Numbered from the stretch's first letter, positions 40,377 through 51,190 are shown. The stretch: DNA of 64,000 nt from Oegoconia quadripuncta (GCA_949316235.1 OX438741.1:16555124-16619123); one strand, 5' to 3'. The notes: a model not told the origin generated them from the sequence alone. A program made the numbers and translations.

Positions 40377-42581
40377 TCACCTGATGGAAAGTGACGATGT
40401 AGCCGAAGATGTATCACGCGCACCCAGTAAATGCCTATTCACTCTAGACTTGAAGATCCCAAGGTTGTAAGTGTCGGGAAAAACCGACGCGGGCAGTGAG
40501 TTCCATACCTTAGCAGTCCGCATTATAAATGACGAAGCAAAGAGCTTAGTGCGGATGTTCGGTATGTTGACAACATATGGATGGAAACCCCCCCCGCGCC
40601 TGGTTGTCCGAAGATGGAAAGGGGACGGTGGAATAAGATCATGCAATTCCATCGCACACTCCCCGAAATGTATCCTGTAAAACACTGAAAGGCAAGCGAC
40701 CCTACGGCGGTGTTCAAGGCTTTGCAATTTGCCGGTGACCGTTGAGTCATCGCCTATGAGTCTTATGGCGCGTCGTTCCACAGAATCGAGTGCAGCCAGT
40801 TGGTACTTGGCTGATCCGTCCCAGAGGTGACAGCAGTATTCCATGCACGAGCGGATCTGAGCTTGGTAAAGCTCCAGCAGCTGCTTTGGTGTGAAATACC
40901 GCCTGACCTTAGAGAGAATTCCAAGCTTCTTGGCTGCTAGTTTCGCTTTCGATTCGATGGAGCGCCCAAAATTCAGACTCGAGGTTAACTCCAAACCCAA
41001 AAGGTTGAGATGGTCAGAGATTGGAATGGATACATTCCGGAAAGTCGGAGTGAGGTGGAAAGGACTCCGTTTGCTAGTGAATAGACACGCCTGTGTTTTA
41101 GAAGAATTGAACTCGACAAGATTGGCGTCGCCCCAGTCGGACACTGCCTTTAATGTCGAATTCGTACCCTCCACCATTGACTCCCTGTTAGAACGAATCT
41201 CATCTCCACTAGATTGTGCACTGGACATGTATCTCTCTGACGTTGTGGTGTCGTCTGCATACCCATGGGTACCGGGTTGGAGCAGATCGTTGATGTGCAA
41301 TAAGAACAAAGTAGCAGAGAGAACAGACCCCTGAGGTACACCGGCGTTCTTGAAAGGGAACAACCACTCCTGATGGTGTGCATTAAAGTCCCCCAAGAAG
41401 ACCATTTGCGCAGTGGGATATCGCTGCTGCACGGTATCGGATGCTGCGGTAAGGTATTCAATAAGTTTGGTTGTCTCCTGATCACCACTGTGCGATCTGT
41501 AGATACCAGCATAGAGAATTTTCTCTATTCCGGTATCCACAAGTATACGGAGTCCCCGTTTGCTAGTGAATAGACACGCCTGTGTTTTAGAAGAATTGAA
41601 CTCGACAAGATTGGCGTCGCCCCAGTCGGACACTGCCTTTAATGTCGAATTCGTACCCTCCACCATTGACTCCCTGTTAGAACGAATCTCATCTCCACTA
41701 GATTGTGCACTGGACATGTATCTCTCTGACGTTGTGGTGTCGTCTGCATACCCATGGGTACCGGGTTGGAGCAGATCGTTGATGTGCAATAAGAACAAAG
41801 TAGCAGAGAGAACAGACCCCTGAGGTACACCGGCGTTCTTGAAAGGGAACAACCACTCCTGATGGTGTGCATTAAAGTCCCCCAAGAAGACCATTTGCGC
41901 AGTGGGATATCGCTGCTGCACGGTATCGGATGCTGCGGTAAGGTATTCAATAAGTTTGGTTGTCTCCTGATCACCACTGTGCGATCTGTAGATACCAGCA
42001 TAGAGAATTTTCTCTATTCCGGTATCCACAAGTATCCATAAGACTGAGAACCTGGGATCCTCAAGATTACGGAGACGCCGACAGCAGATGTCATCGCGAG
42101 CATACACACAGATTCCAGCGTGTGGTTTAAAATTGTGCTCCAGGGAGTATCCTGGGTAGTGGAGGTATGCCGCGTCTGTCGGACACCTGATCTGCGTCTC
42201 GGTGAGGAAAAGCAAATGCGGTTTTTCAGTCTCAAGATGGTGATGAACTGGGTCGAGATTTGAGTGCAGGCCTCGAATATTACTGAGGTGCACTTTCAGA
42301 GAGAGGACGTGCTTCCGCTGTGTAAACCGCACTTTCTTATTATTGTATTTTTTCATGTTGTTTAAATAGAGTGAATAGGCAAGGGAACGGCAGTTGAACG
42401 AGGCGCTACACCGTTGACCCGCTGACGTAAACGGACCCGCCACGCCAATGGTGGACTCGTCTGGAGACTGCGGGGACGCCCAAACCCCCCCGAAATGGCC
42501 ATTGGGTCCTCTCATCCGGTCGCCAACCGGCTCAATGGAGCATTTCGGGATTTTTCGCGAGTTGGCGGGGCAGCCTTTCAT
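40377..42581 (-). pseudogene. LINE-D endonuclease/reverse transcriptase, deleted and internally duplicated
   Basis: The frame is 734 codons. After a proline/serine-rich start comes an endonuclease (EEP) segment, VHLSNIRGLHSNLDPVHHHL, then PHLLFLTETQI, then MVFLGDFNAHHQEWL. It jumps directly into reverse transcriptase motif B (GVPQGSVLSATLFLLHINDL) and motif C (HGYADDTTTSERY). The endonuclease C-terminus (SDH motif) and the fingers and motif A of the polymerase are deleted. The block from RILVDTGIEK to LFTSKR (163 residues) then occurs a second time, identical as far as I can see. The C-terminus (LYQAQIRSCMEYCCHLWDG, VERRAIRLIGDD, KVWNSLPASVFPDTYNLG) is normal for Jockey/CR1-type elements. It is long and open but cannot be catalytic. 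Confidence 0.9.
41067..42035. repeat. 489-bp tandem duplication inside LINE-D
   Basis: Copy 1 is about 41067-41546 and copy 2 about 41556-42035, offset exactly 489 bases (163 codons). They are identical by eye. Both contain the same endonuclease-to-RT deletion junction, so the deletion came first. Confidence 0.97.
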
Positions 42582-43115
42582 AACTGGCTAGGTTACTACT
42601 TGGGCCCCCTACTAACTGCGGTCGGCCAGCGGAGAACCGTGCTTTGGATCCCGCTACCCTCCTCGACGAGTCAACCAGCACAGCGGTACCGCAATATCAA
42701 GACCGGTCTACTAGTGCAGCGCAACTGCTCAGACCCGTTCCCTATGTGGCTACTCCAGGCATCAAACCGGAACACGGCTAAGCCGTTTGGCGGTTTGGCT
42801 TTGCCTGGAGGGTGGTGACCAGCCGCGGCCGAAGCCTACCACCGGAACTGTTGCTCGTTTAGCACCACCCGGGGGTCACGTGTAGGGTCTCGAGGGTACA
42901 GCCTACGGACGCGAGCAACACCAACCCCCAATCTCCACTCAGGGGCCCGACTCTCACACGTCCAAGATTCCGAAATCGATAGACAAGTATTTCTGTCACT
43001 CTCAGACTTATGAGCAAGTGTAAAAGTGACCAACCTATCCATAGACACATAGAGAAATGTTGAGTGTGTGAGAATCGGGCCCCAGGGGCGAATTAAGCGC
43101 CCTAGGCAAGCATCT

Positions 43116-43555
43116 CATTAGCGTTACTACATGAGTGGTATAGCGCGTTTACAGAGTGCAGGGGGCATGACCCCGTGACCATCTCAAAGATTCCCTGGCC
43201 TACCACTATTGCGTTAGAGGCGACGTACCCATACCTACGGCCTGAGAAGTGAAGAGGCCCCATAGAATTTTAGAATTTGCGGTCAACAAACGCCTGCTTT
43301 GCGTGGTGATTTGAGCAAATTCTGCCATGAAAGGCCTAAAGCACCTCATTGGTGACACTACATGAGTGGTATAGGCCCGTATGGGGGGGTGTCATGATCC
43401 CGTGTCCGTCTCAAAGACTCTCTGGCATACCACTATTGCGCTAGAGCAGACAGTTCCCATATGGCCTGAGCAGATCCCATATAATCTGCGCTCACCAAAT
43501 CGTCTACTCAGCGTGGTGATTTGGGTAAATTCTCCTATGAAAAGCGCAGCGCAGC
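43116..43555 (-). promoter_or_regulatory. LINE-D 5' leader with two direct repeats (possible promoter monomers)
   Basis: Two units (about 43116-43342 and 43346-43555) share cactacatgagtggtata-type sequence, gtctcaaagactctctgg, accactattgcg, cctgag and gcgtggtgatttg. Some LINE families carry such tandem monomers as internal promoters. That is my inference from their position upstream of the LINE-D frame. Confidence 0.5.
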
Positions 43556-43663
43556 GCTCCATGTTTATTGGTCTTTTATATGCTATAGATGTTAGGTTCC
43601 GTTGTAGATTCACGGTCATTTTCGATTTAGTTCCAGATTTTGACTAGTATTTTGACGACTATT

Positions 43664-43865
43664 ATGGCGATCGATTGGTGTAGTGGATAGTGACCCTGTC
43701 ATCAAAACCTGCGGTTGCGGGTTCGAATCCCCCGAAGGATACGTTTTTGTCATAAATATGAACATTTATTTCCCAGTCTGTCTGATGTTTATGTAAAATT
43801 TTTAAGTATGTTTATCCGTTATCTAGTGCATAGCTGTGCTTAGTCCTACTAGAAGATAAGCCTAA
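43664..43865 (+). mobile_element. SINE-C, full length
   Basis: The head cgattggtgtagtggatagt and B box ggttcgaatcccc are intact. The body follows with aatatgaacatttattt and gtttatccgttatctagt. Not a functional tRNA gene: an unpaired acceptor region and a fused tail. Confidence 0.88.
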
Positions 43866-43937
43866 TACTAACGTATTTTTTCTGTAAGCCATAATGGTAG
43901 ATCACAGTGTTACTTATACCATATAATAATATGGTAT

Positions 43938-44440
43938 AACATGCAAAGGTATGGAGTTTTTCTTGAGAGTTTTATTTATGCGGTCAATAGAGATACCTAG
44001 GTGATGTTTTTAATATTTTTAAATATTTCGAACCTTTACACCAATCATCTAGTGCCAAACTCAATTCAATTTATGAATGTGAAACAGTTAAAAGATGTTA
44101 GTGTATTCACTAACATCTTTTAACTGTTTCACTGAGTTTTATTTATGCGGTCAATAGAGATACCTAGGTGATGTTTTTAATATTTTTAAATATTTCGAAC
44201 CTTTACACCAATCATCTAGTGCCAAACTCAATTCAATTTATGAATGTGAAACAGTTATTCACTATTAGTGTATTCACTAACATCTTTTAACTGTTTCACA
44301 TTCATAAATTGAATTGAGTTTGGCACTAGATGATTGGTGTAAAGGTTCGAAATATTTAAAAATATTAAAAACATCACCTAGGTATCTCTATTGACCGCAT
44401 AAATAAAACTCTCAAGAAAAACTCCATACCTTTGCATGTT
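43938..44440. repeat. perfect 166-bp inverted repeat with an inner direct repeat
   Basis: 43938-44103 and 44275-44440 are exact reverse complements. Between them, 44108-44132 repeats the right-arm start, and 44134-44257 is a direct copy of 43967-44090. A decayed SINE-C tail (caccaatcatctagtgcc) is part of the unit. The order is left arm, short reverse segment, direct partial copy, right arm. Confidence 0.97.
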
Positions 44441-44694
44441 GGCATCAAAGTGGCGGAAATTATAAGTTATCTCTAACAACATTTCGTTACAAACAGACAC
44501 ACGGTCGCTTACTATGTAGCGACATCGTAGCGGAAACAGCTGCGTCTGATAGTAACAGGATTGTTGACCTTGTGACCTGGATTCCTCGATCTATTTGTGT
44601 TTCATTCACTGACCGTCAGCTGTTTAACAACATGTAATCTACTATCTGAAATACGGACCCGTATTTTTGTGTGGTTGGTAGCATCCCTTCAATC

Positions 44695-45240
44695 AAAACC
44701 AAGCTTTATTTTATAAGTACACAGGGTACTCATAAAATGAACAGATTTTACATTCTTTAAACTACTGCTCGTTCAAAAGGCAATTTTCCCCTGAGAAGAC
44801 TAGCAAGAAACTCGAGGTGTTGCTCTTTTTTAAAAACAGGTTTTTATATTACAAAAAGGCAAAATAAATAATAATAAATAAATAAATAAATATTTCGGAC
44901 ACTTACATCAATCATCTAGTCCCAAACTAAGCAAAGCTTGTGGTATGGATACTAGATAACGGATAAACATACATAAATAATTATATAAACATCCATGACT
45001 CAGGAATAAATGTTCATATTCATCATACAAACATTTACCCGTAACGGGATTCGAACCAGCAACCGTTGGTTTCGCTGACAGGGTCGCTATCCGCTACACT
45101 AATCGGTCGTCTAATATTTCATTATTAATATTTTATTATTTGGTAAAATGGTTGATTATCATCCAAATGGTCTGATATTTTATAAATGCTTTCTTAATAA
45201 GTTTATGTTTTATAGAATCTTTAAATTTAACGAAATTTGA
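44695..45240 (-). mobile_element. LINE-J 3' fragment split by SINE-C
   Basis: 44695-44865 is the UTR and 45113-45240 the preceding coding end, both on the minus strand. A SINE-C lies between. It meets a plus-strand LINE-J head-to-head at about 45240. Confidence 0.85.
44866..45112 (-). mobile_element. SINE-C, full length, inserted in LINE-J
   Basis: The (aata)n tail at the left is followed by the body and head, ending at cggtcgtc. B box ggttcgaatcccg on the minus strand. Confidence 0.92.
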
Positions 45241-45515
45241 AAGATACTATAAAATGGGAAAGCATATTATAAGTTATCATATTATTGAGATGATAGTCAT
45301 CCCTGAACATAACTAACTCGTTCACATGTCCTATTTCAAAATGAATAACGAAATGTTATTGTGCCTTTTGTAATATCAAAACCTGATTTTAAAGCGCAAC
45401 CCTTCGAGTTTCTTGCTTGTACTGCACATGGAAAAATTGCATTTTAAACAAGCAATAGCTTCAAAACCTACCTACCTACAAAATAAAGTATACCTACAAA
45501 ATAAAGAATATTTGA
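45241..45515 (+). mobile_element. LINE-J 3' fragment, head-to-head copy
   Basis: It begins with aagatactataaaatggg (corresponding to K-D-T-I-K) and ends in tacctacaaaataaagaata plus a short ttgact tail. An unusual duplicated ctacctacaaaataaag lies before the tail. Confidence 0.8.
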
Positions 45516-45710
45516 CTATAACGTTGACAGTCGTGGTGGCAGAACTTGCAATCATTAAGCTGGTCCTGTTGCGCATTTTATTAGCAATTCTAAAAGCCTC
45601 TTCTAGCAGACCTTTAAGTTACCAAAGGAATACACCTCCCGAATTTCAATTCGAAGTTTCGGTGCTTACCGACGTGAAATGGTCAGTCCTAGTTGTTTTT
45701 TATTAAAGAC

Positions 45711-45830
45711 AGTCGTTAAGTCAAGTCGGAGACCTACATGGGCGGTTAAAAACACTGACATTGAAGTGGCTTTCATTGAAAGGAAACTGCGCCCCAACAG
45801 TAGGAACGTGTAGGCAAATGCTGATGAAAG
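45711..45830 (+). mobile_element. 5S-headed SINE tail fragment
   Basis: cgttaagtcaagtcggagac, cctacatgggcgg and the ccccaacagtagg end resemble 25078-25200. The head is missing. Confidence 0.5.
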
Positions 45831-46006
45831 GAGTGAATGAAACGATTGGGGTTAAAATAATACCTTGTCTATTACAAAAAATACAGTATTATAAGCATTA
45901 AAAAGGGAAATAAAACACATCACTAAAATTGGGCAACAGGACAGATCTGCTAATGATGATAAGAACAAAACAATAGATATTGATATCACATCATTAACCT
46001 ATACCT

Positions 46007-46235
46007 AGCAGTCCATGGATGGACATAAGCTTCTCCCAAGGCGCGATTTTCATCGCATACCATGGAATGATTTGCCCTAATCACCTCGCTTGACAGAAGA
46101 ATTGGCGATTGCAGATTTTTTAGGAGTACCGCATTAAATTACACTGCTCTCCAACACTGGTCTGTGAACCTATGCTCCCGATCATTTAGTCGCCTTTACG
46201 ACACCCACAGGAAGAGACATTGTTACTCTACTTTG
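46007..46235 (-). repeat. dispersed repeat, LINE-like UTR
   Basis: On the minus strand it carries cctgtgggtgtcgtaaaggc and gactaaatgatc, a stretch I recognise from other lepidopteran repeats. There is no frame. Confidence 0.4.
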
Positions 46236-46666
46236 TCGGGAATATTAGATTAACAAATTTAAAATCATTCAGAGTCACAAATCGCTACTCCACAGCTCTT
46301 TTCATCTAATAACTCAACGGTTCACTCCGGAGGTAGGTACTCACTGCCCTCCAAGCTCCAACGTAAAAAGCCTCCGGCATATTACCTAGTCTTTATTACA
46401 TTCCGACCTCTCAATATGTCCGCGCCGTTTTTGTGAATGCCCTCCTGTAATGGGACCACCATTTCTGTAATAAACTGGGATCGTTTACCTACACTACGCT
46501 ACATACGGGTATGGGTTTAAGGCTTGATCTGGTCGCTTCTTGCAATTATTTGTATATATGAAAATATCGTTTTAGCCGAAGGGTGTATAATGACTTTTGA
46601 CGTGTCCATTATGTCATTGATTAATGATGATGATATTATAAATAAACACACATGACACGAGCTATG
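46236..46666. other. no gene seen
   Basis: Low-copy sequence. The 99-codon minus frame at 46517-46816 is the shadow of LINE-K. Confidence 0.3.
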
Positions 46667-46955
46667 CTTGGTAGACACTAAGCACCTGGATCGAATCAGA
46701 AATGAAGAGAAAATAAGTGGCAGTGGGCGGGGCACATTGCTCGTACGATCAAAGGACGGAAAGGTTCTCGAGTGGCGACCACGCACCGGAAGACGCAGCG
46801 TGGTCAGGCCCCCCACGAGGTGGACCGACGCTTTGGTAACGATCGCGGGAAGCCGCTGGATGCGGACAGCGCAGGACCGATCGTTGTGGAGATCTTTGGG
46901 CGAGGCCTTTGTCCAACAGTGGACGTCTTTCCGCTGAGGATGATGACATGACTCG
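46667..46955 (+). mobile_element. LINE-K 3' coding end
   Basis: The frame to the stop at about 46937 reads KVLEWRPRTGRRSVVRPPT, then RWTDALVTIAGSRWMRTAQD, then RSLWRSLGEAFVQQWTSFR. This is the conserved C-terminus of a LINE family abundant in Lepidoptera. A gatgatgatga-type tail follows. 5'-truncated. The match is good enough to suggest fairly recent insertion. Confidence 0.88.
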
Positions 46956-47040
46956 GGAATAATGAATGGTTCTATTCCTCACATAAACATTTAACACTAC
47001 CGGGATTCGAACTCGCAAGCGTTGGTCTCGAAATGCTCAC
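46955..47040 (-). mobile_element. SINE-C-like fragment
   Basis: cgggattcgaactcgcaagc is a B box in reverse, next to ataaacatttaacac. Partial and diverged. Confidence 0.5.
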
Positions 47041-47373
47041 AACTGAAAATATTTTATACATATTTACTTAATACAGCTATTTTGTTACTATAAATCCGTG
47101 TCGGACACTTGTTAATTATAAGTAATGATGTCCAACACTCGGTGTCTGCACCGGCCAGCGCTTCAGTCGCTAATCGTGCGCATAATAAAGCGATAACGGC
47201 GCTATTTTTCCAAGACGACTGCCCACTAATGTGAGTCGCATTAACGTAAGGATTTTCAACAGTGGGAGCTATGGGTTGATTATATATTTTCTTTTTATTA
47301 TTAATTATGGCTTGGCAATAAAGCCATCAGCCTAAACACGAAAACATTATGTAGTATTTCTTAAGCAGTGACG
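47041..47373. other. no gene seen
   Basis: Low-copy sequence with a GC-richer patch at 47130-47240. No frame. Confidence 0.3.
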
Positions 47374-47574
47374 GAAGATTTTGCGGCTTCTTGTGGGAAC
47401 CCGAAAGCTTTATTACGCACTTTAATTTACACTTACTTTCACTTGTACACCATCACTGACTTTTGTTGCACAATATTCTGCCATTATTAAGCTTCAAAAC
47501 TCGGAATAGCCAAATTTCAAAAACTAAAAACAAAAATGCAACATCACTCGCTGAGTTCCCGCCAAAAAGCCGGC
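47374..47574. repeat. unclassified repeat U3, copy 2
   Basis: Direct match of 36432-36636, with small deletions. The same left and right end motifs. Confidence 0.7.
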
Positions 47575-47727
47575 TATGGGTTGAGATTTTATTTATGTTA
47601 ATTATTACAAGAACAAGCTCACATACGAAATTGTTACAACTGTCAATCTGTACTTGCCAGATAAAAGGTGAATATTACACCTCATATGGCCACAAATGTA
47701 TTTGTTAACTGACAGATTTGACTGAAA

Positions 47728-48137
47728 CCAGTTGTTTAACGTAGTCGAGTTCTACTAAGTGAAGCTTCTTAGACCAGTTACTACTTAGAGGAGTTTCACA
47801 TAGACGAGATTGACTTAGGCCAGTTGCTACTTAGACGAGTTCTACTTCGTCCGGTTGCTACTGAAACGAGTCGCTATTTAGACCAGTTGCTACGTAGAGG
47901 AGTCTGACTCAGAGATGTTTGACTAGATGCGTTCGATCTAAACGAGTTCGAGTAACACAAGCTAAAACTTAGCAGAGTTCCTACTACGTAGACCAGTTGA
48001 TAGTTGTGCCAGTTTCTACTTAGACCAGTTGTTACTTATAGGAGTTTGACTTCGATACATTAGTATTTGAATGACCATTTACGACTCAGACGAGTACTAC
48101 TAAGACATGTTCGAGTTAGACTAGTTGTTACTTAAAT
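47728..48137. repeat. degenerate ~16-bp minisatellite, about 25 units
   Basis: The unit resembles cttagaccagttgcta, with alternating forms agacgagttctact and agaccagttgctac and lengths of 15-17 bases. Substitutions are frequent, so it is old. No continuous frame on either strand. Confidence 0.85.
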
Positions 48138-48211
48138 GATATGTATGTTTGTAGCAAAATAATACTAATTCTATTTTTTACTATTGTTTAGCATGTAGGT
48201 TTGTTTTCGTT

Positions 48212-48535
48212 GGTGCGTTAGTGGCTCAGTGGAGGAGACACAGCCTCCCAATTTGGGAGGTCCAGGTTCGATCCTCAGGCAGGCCATGTACCCAATGTGT
48301 TTTTAAATTTAATTTAATTACTAACATGCATTTAAACGTGCTCTTAAAGGTGAAGGAAAACATCGTGAGGAAACCTACATGCCTGAGATATAATAAAAAA
48401 CTCGAAGGCACGTGAAGTCCCCAACCCGCACTCGGCCAGCGTGGCGGACTATGGCCCATACTCGCTCAATACAAGGGAAGGTCTATATCCCTGCAGTGGG
48501 ATGTTTACGGACTGATTACGATGATGATGAGGTGT
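48212..48535 (+). mobile_element. SINE-B, full length (reference copy)
   Basis: The head ttagtggctcagtggaggag and B box ggttcgatcctc form a tRNA-like promoter. The body has gtgaaggaaaacatcgtgag, cctacatgcctgag, ccaacccgcactcggccagc and actatggcccatact. The tail is gggatgtttacgg with gatgatgatga. Confidence 0.92.
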
Positions 48536-48759
48536 AAGTCGCTACTACAGAGAGGTTATATTTCTTCGCTTGCACTGGATGCGTATCCAACGCGCAGTCT
48601 AGAAGAAAAGAGACCAGTGCCTGGTAATTATTAATGTAATCGTACAAGCTCTCATTAGGGTTCTTCTAGATATCTCTGTTGCCTTTTTATTCGGATTGGA
48701 ACAAAGGATTTGATGGAAAAAGACAATTCACTATTCTTCTTACAATCCTTTGAACAACA

Positions 48760-48830
48760 GTTAGCGTTTGACCGTAATCACGGCTGATGTTAAGGGAAAA
48801 TGAGAGTATAGGTGGAAGTAACTTCATCCA
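48760..48830 (-). mobile_element. SINE-A or LINE-D tail remnant
   Basis: On the minus strand cttaacatcagccgtgatta and the neighbouring bases resemble the SINE-A tail with many changes. Confidence 0.45.
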
Positions 48831-48894
48831 GATTACCACTAATTGAAGGGTTTGACTATCATACTACTATCTTGCGACTACTCTTAATCTTTTG

Positions 48895-49530
48895 GGCATG
48901 GAGTTAATCTCCAACCTAAATTTTGGGCGCTCCATAGAATCGAACGCTAACACATTGGCGAAGAAGCTTGGCATTCTTCTTAAGGTAAGGCGATATTTCA
49001 CACCAAAACAACTTTTGGCACTTTACCAGGCTCAGGTCCGCTCGTGCATGGAATACTGCTGTCACCTCTGGGATGGTTCAGCCAAGTACCAACTAGCTGC
49101 ACTCGATTCTGTGGAACGACGTGCCATGAGACTCATAGGTGATAATTCGATGACTGCTAAATTGCAGAGCCTTGAACACCGTCGCAAAGTCACCTGTCTC
49201 TCAGTTTTTTACAGGATACATTTCGGGGAGTGTGCGTTGGAATTACATAATCTTATTCCACCGTCACCCTTCCATCTTCGGACCAATAGGCGTGAGGAGG
49301 GATTCTACCCGTATATACTTAATATGCCGAACATTCGCACTAAGAAGTTCGATTCTTCATTCATCATCCGAACAGCCAAGGCATGGAACTCCCTTCCGGC
49401 GTCAGTCTTTCCTGAATCCTACAACCTTGGGATATTCAAGAGCAGAGTGAATAGGCAATTACTGGGATCGCGTGCTTCATCTTCGACCACATCGTCACTT
49501 TCCATCAGGTGAGATTGTGGTCAAACACTA
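48895..49530 (+). mobile_element. LINE-D 3' fragment with an open C-terminal frame
   Basis: The 206-codon frame (48892-49512) reads LISNLNFGRSIESNANTLAK, then LYQAQVRSCMEYCCHLWDG, then VERRAMRLIGD and RTAKAWNSLPASVFPESYNL. It corresponds to the last ~200 residues of the LINE-D frame at 40377. The end catcaggtgagattgtggtc follows, but no long A tail. It is 5'-truncated, with no catalytic motif left. The ATG at 48892 is coincidental. Confidence 0.92.
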
Positions 49531-50224
49531 TAAATGTCTGGATCCACTTCTGTTCATGTCAATCTTTATATAAACTTTTTGGATTATCAAAAGCGTATCT
49601 ACTCGTGTGTTATAATAACTGTCAACCGCTTTACCTTCTCTTTTAGAGGGTGAGAGGTTTTTAAAACTCTCCATGTAGCAAATAGGTCACACAGTCACAG
49701 TGTATTTAAAAATGACGGCAATTCAATTATGAATTATATTGAGATACTCTGAATCAGATTGATATTAATGGCCGTTAGATCAACAAAATTCGATTCTTTT
49801 GGGATTTGCATTGTACTTGGACTCAGGACGGTAAGTTATTCGAAGAAAAAAATATTTAAAATTTTAAAAGGGCAAGTTAAGTAAATATTTTTTTTTATAA
49901 ATTTTAATTATTTTGTCAGAGTTTTTTATAACTTGAGAGTAAAATGACGGACTAAAAAAAGGGTTCTTAGATAAAGCTGTTTTCAGAATAAAAGGAATTT
50001 CAGGGTCATGTTTTCTGGATAATTTAAATCCAAAAGACTGTAATTTTTGGATAATCTGACTGTATGCGCTTGTATTTAGGGTTAATACTACTTACCTTAC
50101 TTATTGTATGCCTGATATGGTAAAACTGTGAGCCAACTTTATTATAATATCTATTGTACCAGTTTCTTGACAATAAATTATTCTGATTCTTATTCTGATA
50201 CCTACTTTATCGGGATAAAGGTAT
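49531..50224. other. no gene seen
   Basis: AT-rich sequence. 50110-50200 looks like a LINE end (gacaataaattattctgatt) but is not classified. Confidence 0.3.
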
Positions 50225-50357
50225 CCTATATTTTAATCCATCCAATTTAATCTACGTTTGGTAAATACCAAGTTTCATTCAAATCCATTCATCTATTTCG
50301 CCGTGATTGAGCCACAAATAAACAGACATCCAAACTTTCGCATTTATAATACTAGTT
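50225..50357 (-). mobile_element. dispersed repeat end, Helitron-like
   Basis: aagtttcattcaaatccatt and ctttcgcatttataatacta are the usual end of a common lepidopteran repeat. Partial. Confidence 0.45.
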
Positions 50358-50764
50358 AGATGTAGAACTTATGTTACACTGTGGCAGAGTGGTCTCTCGA
50401 ACGGTAAACATTTTAACTGAGCAAGCAGACCTGTGCTGGGGTGACCCGCAAACACTAACTGGATCGACAGAGGTATAATGTGATAAACTTTATCGTTTTT
50501 CTGAAACCAGTATAAACGAACAGCAGGTTAGGAATAGAAACCACATAGACCGTACACTTCTTTTAAACCTCTCAGTTCAACAGCAACAAACAAAATGACC
50601 GAACATATGCCAGACACGGCTATTTATAGATTTTGATGACATTTAGCAATGTAACAATCGAGTAACTTATTGTGTAGTCATTATATAAAAATATCGATAA
50701 ATTAATCGCGATATGAATGTGAATTAAATATAAATTGACCTCTTCAATCATTATTATCATAAAT
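50358..50764. other. no gene seen
   Basis: Low-copy sequence without a supportable feature. Confidence 0.3.
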
Positions 50765-51190
50765 ATTAACTGTCTCCTTTTTCAATTTAAGAGCTATGCT
50801 GTTGTCGGTGGAGTAATGACCTCGTCTCTCTACTTTCCTCCTCGATATAACCTCTTGGTACGATACGATATTCACATTTTCTTTCACTTGGTCAAAGTAA
50901 TTGCGCCTAGGTCTTCCCCTTCCCCTCTTTCCTTCAATCAAATTCTTCAATCGTGTCGTATCAAGTGACCTCTTCGGTTCTCAACTGTGGCTAACAAGCA
51001 TCTCTTCTCCTTTACCATCATTAACACCTCTTCATTTGTTATCTTCTCTGTCCAGCTTATTCCCTCCATTCGTCTCCAGCCCCATATCTCGAATGCCTCT
51101 AACCTTTCCTTAAATATTAACTGTATCTTTCCAAAAAACTATAACAGTGATTTACACAGCGAAAGATTGAACGGAAGTGAAATCAAGAGT
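50765..51190 (-). mobile_element. LINE-R, longest fragment
   Basis: On the minus strand, across one frameshift, it reads WRRMEGISWTEKITNEEVLM, then LLATVENRRGHLIRHD, then NLIEGKRGRGRPRRNYFDQV and KENVNIVSYQEV. This is the usual C-terminal order (ISWT, NRRGHLIRH, GKRGRGRPR) of a LINE reverse transcriptase. It explains the short LINE-R tails at 510, 17486 and 27227. Confidence 0.85.

Larger units (their letters stand above)
40326..43600 (-). mobile_element. LINE-D, longest non-LTR retrotransposon in the window
   Basis: Minus strand. The 3' end is the T run at 40326-40345 (an A tail) preceded by catcaggtgagattgtggcc. A single open frame (40377-42581) holds endonuclease and reverse transcriptase parts. 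Upstream, to about 43600, a GC-richer leader contains two ~225-bp direct repeats. No separate ORF1 (gag-like) frame is seen. The 5' boundary and target-site duplication could not be fixed; a SINE-C lies just beyond. Confidence 0.85.

Noticed and set aside
41150..42001. Two identical 120-codon frames and other frames within LINE-D
   Set aside because: Alternative-register shadows of the duplicated LINE-D frame.
42495..43647. Frames of 60-107 codons upstream of LINE-D
   Set aside because: Overlapping, on both strands, without gag-like motifs; they lie in the GC-richer leader and look like chance.
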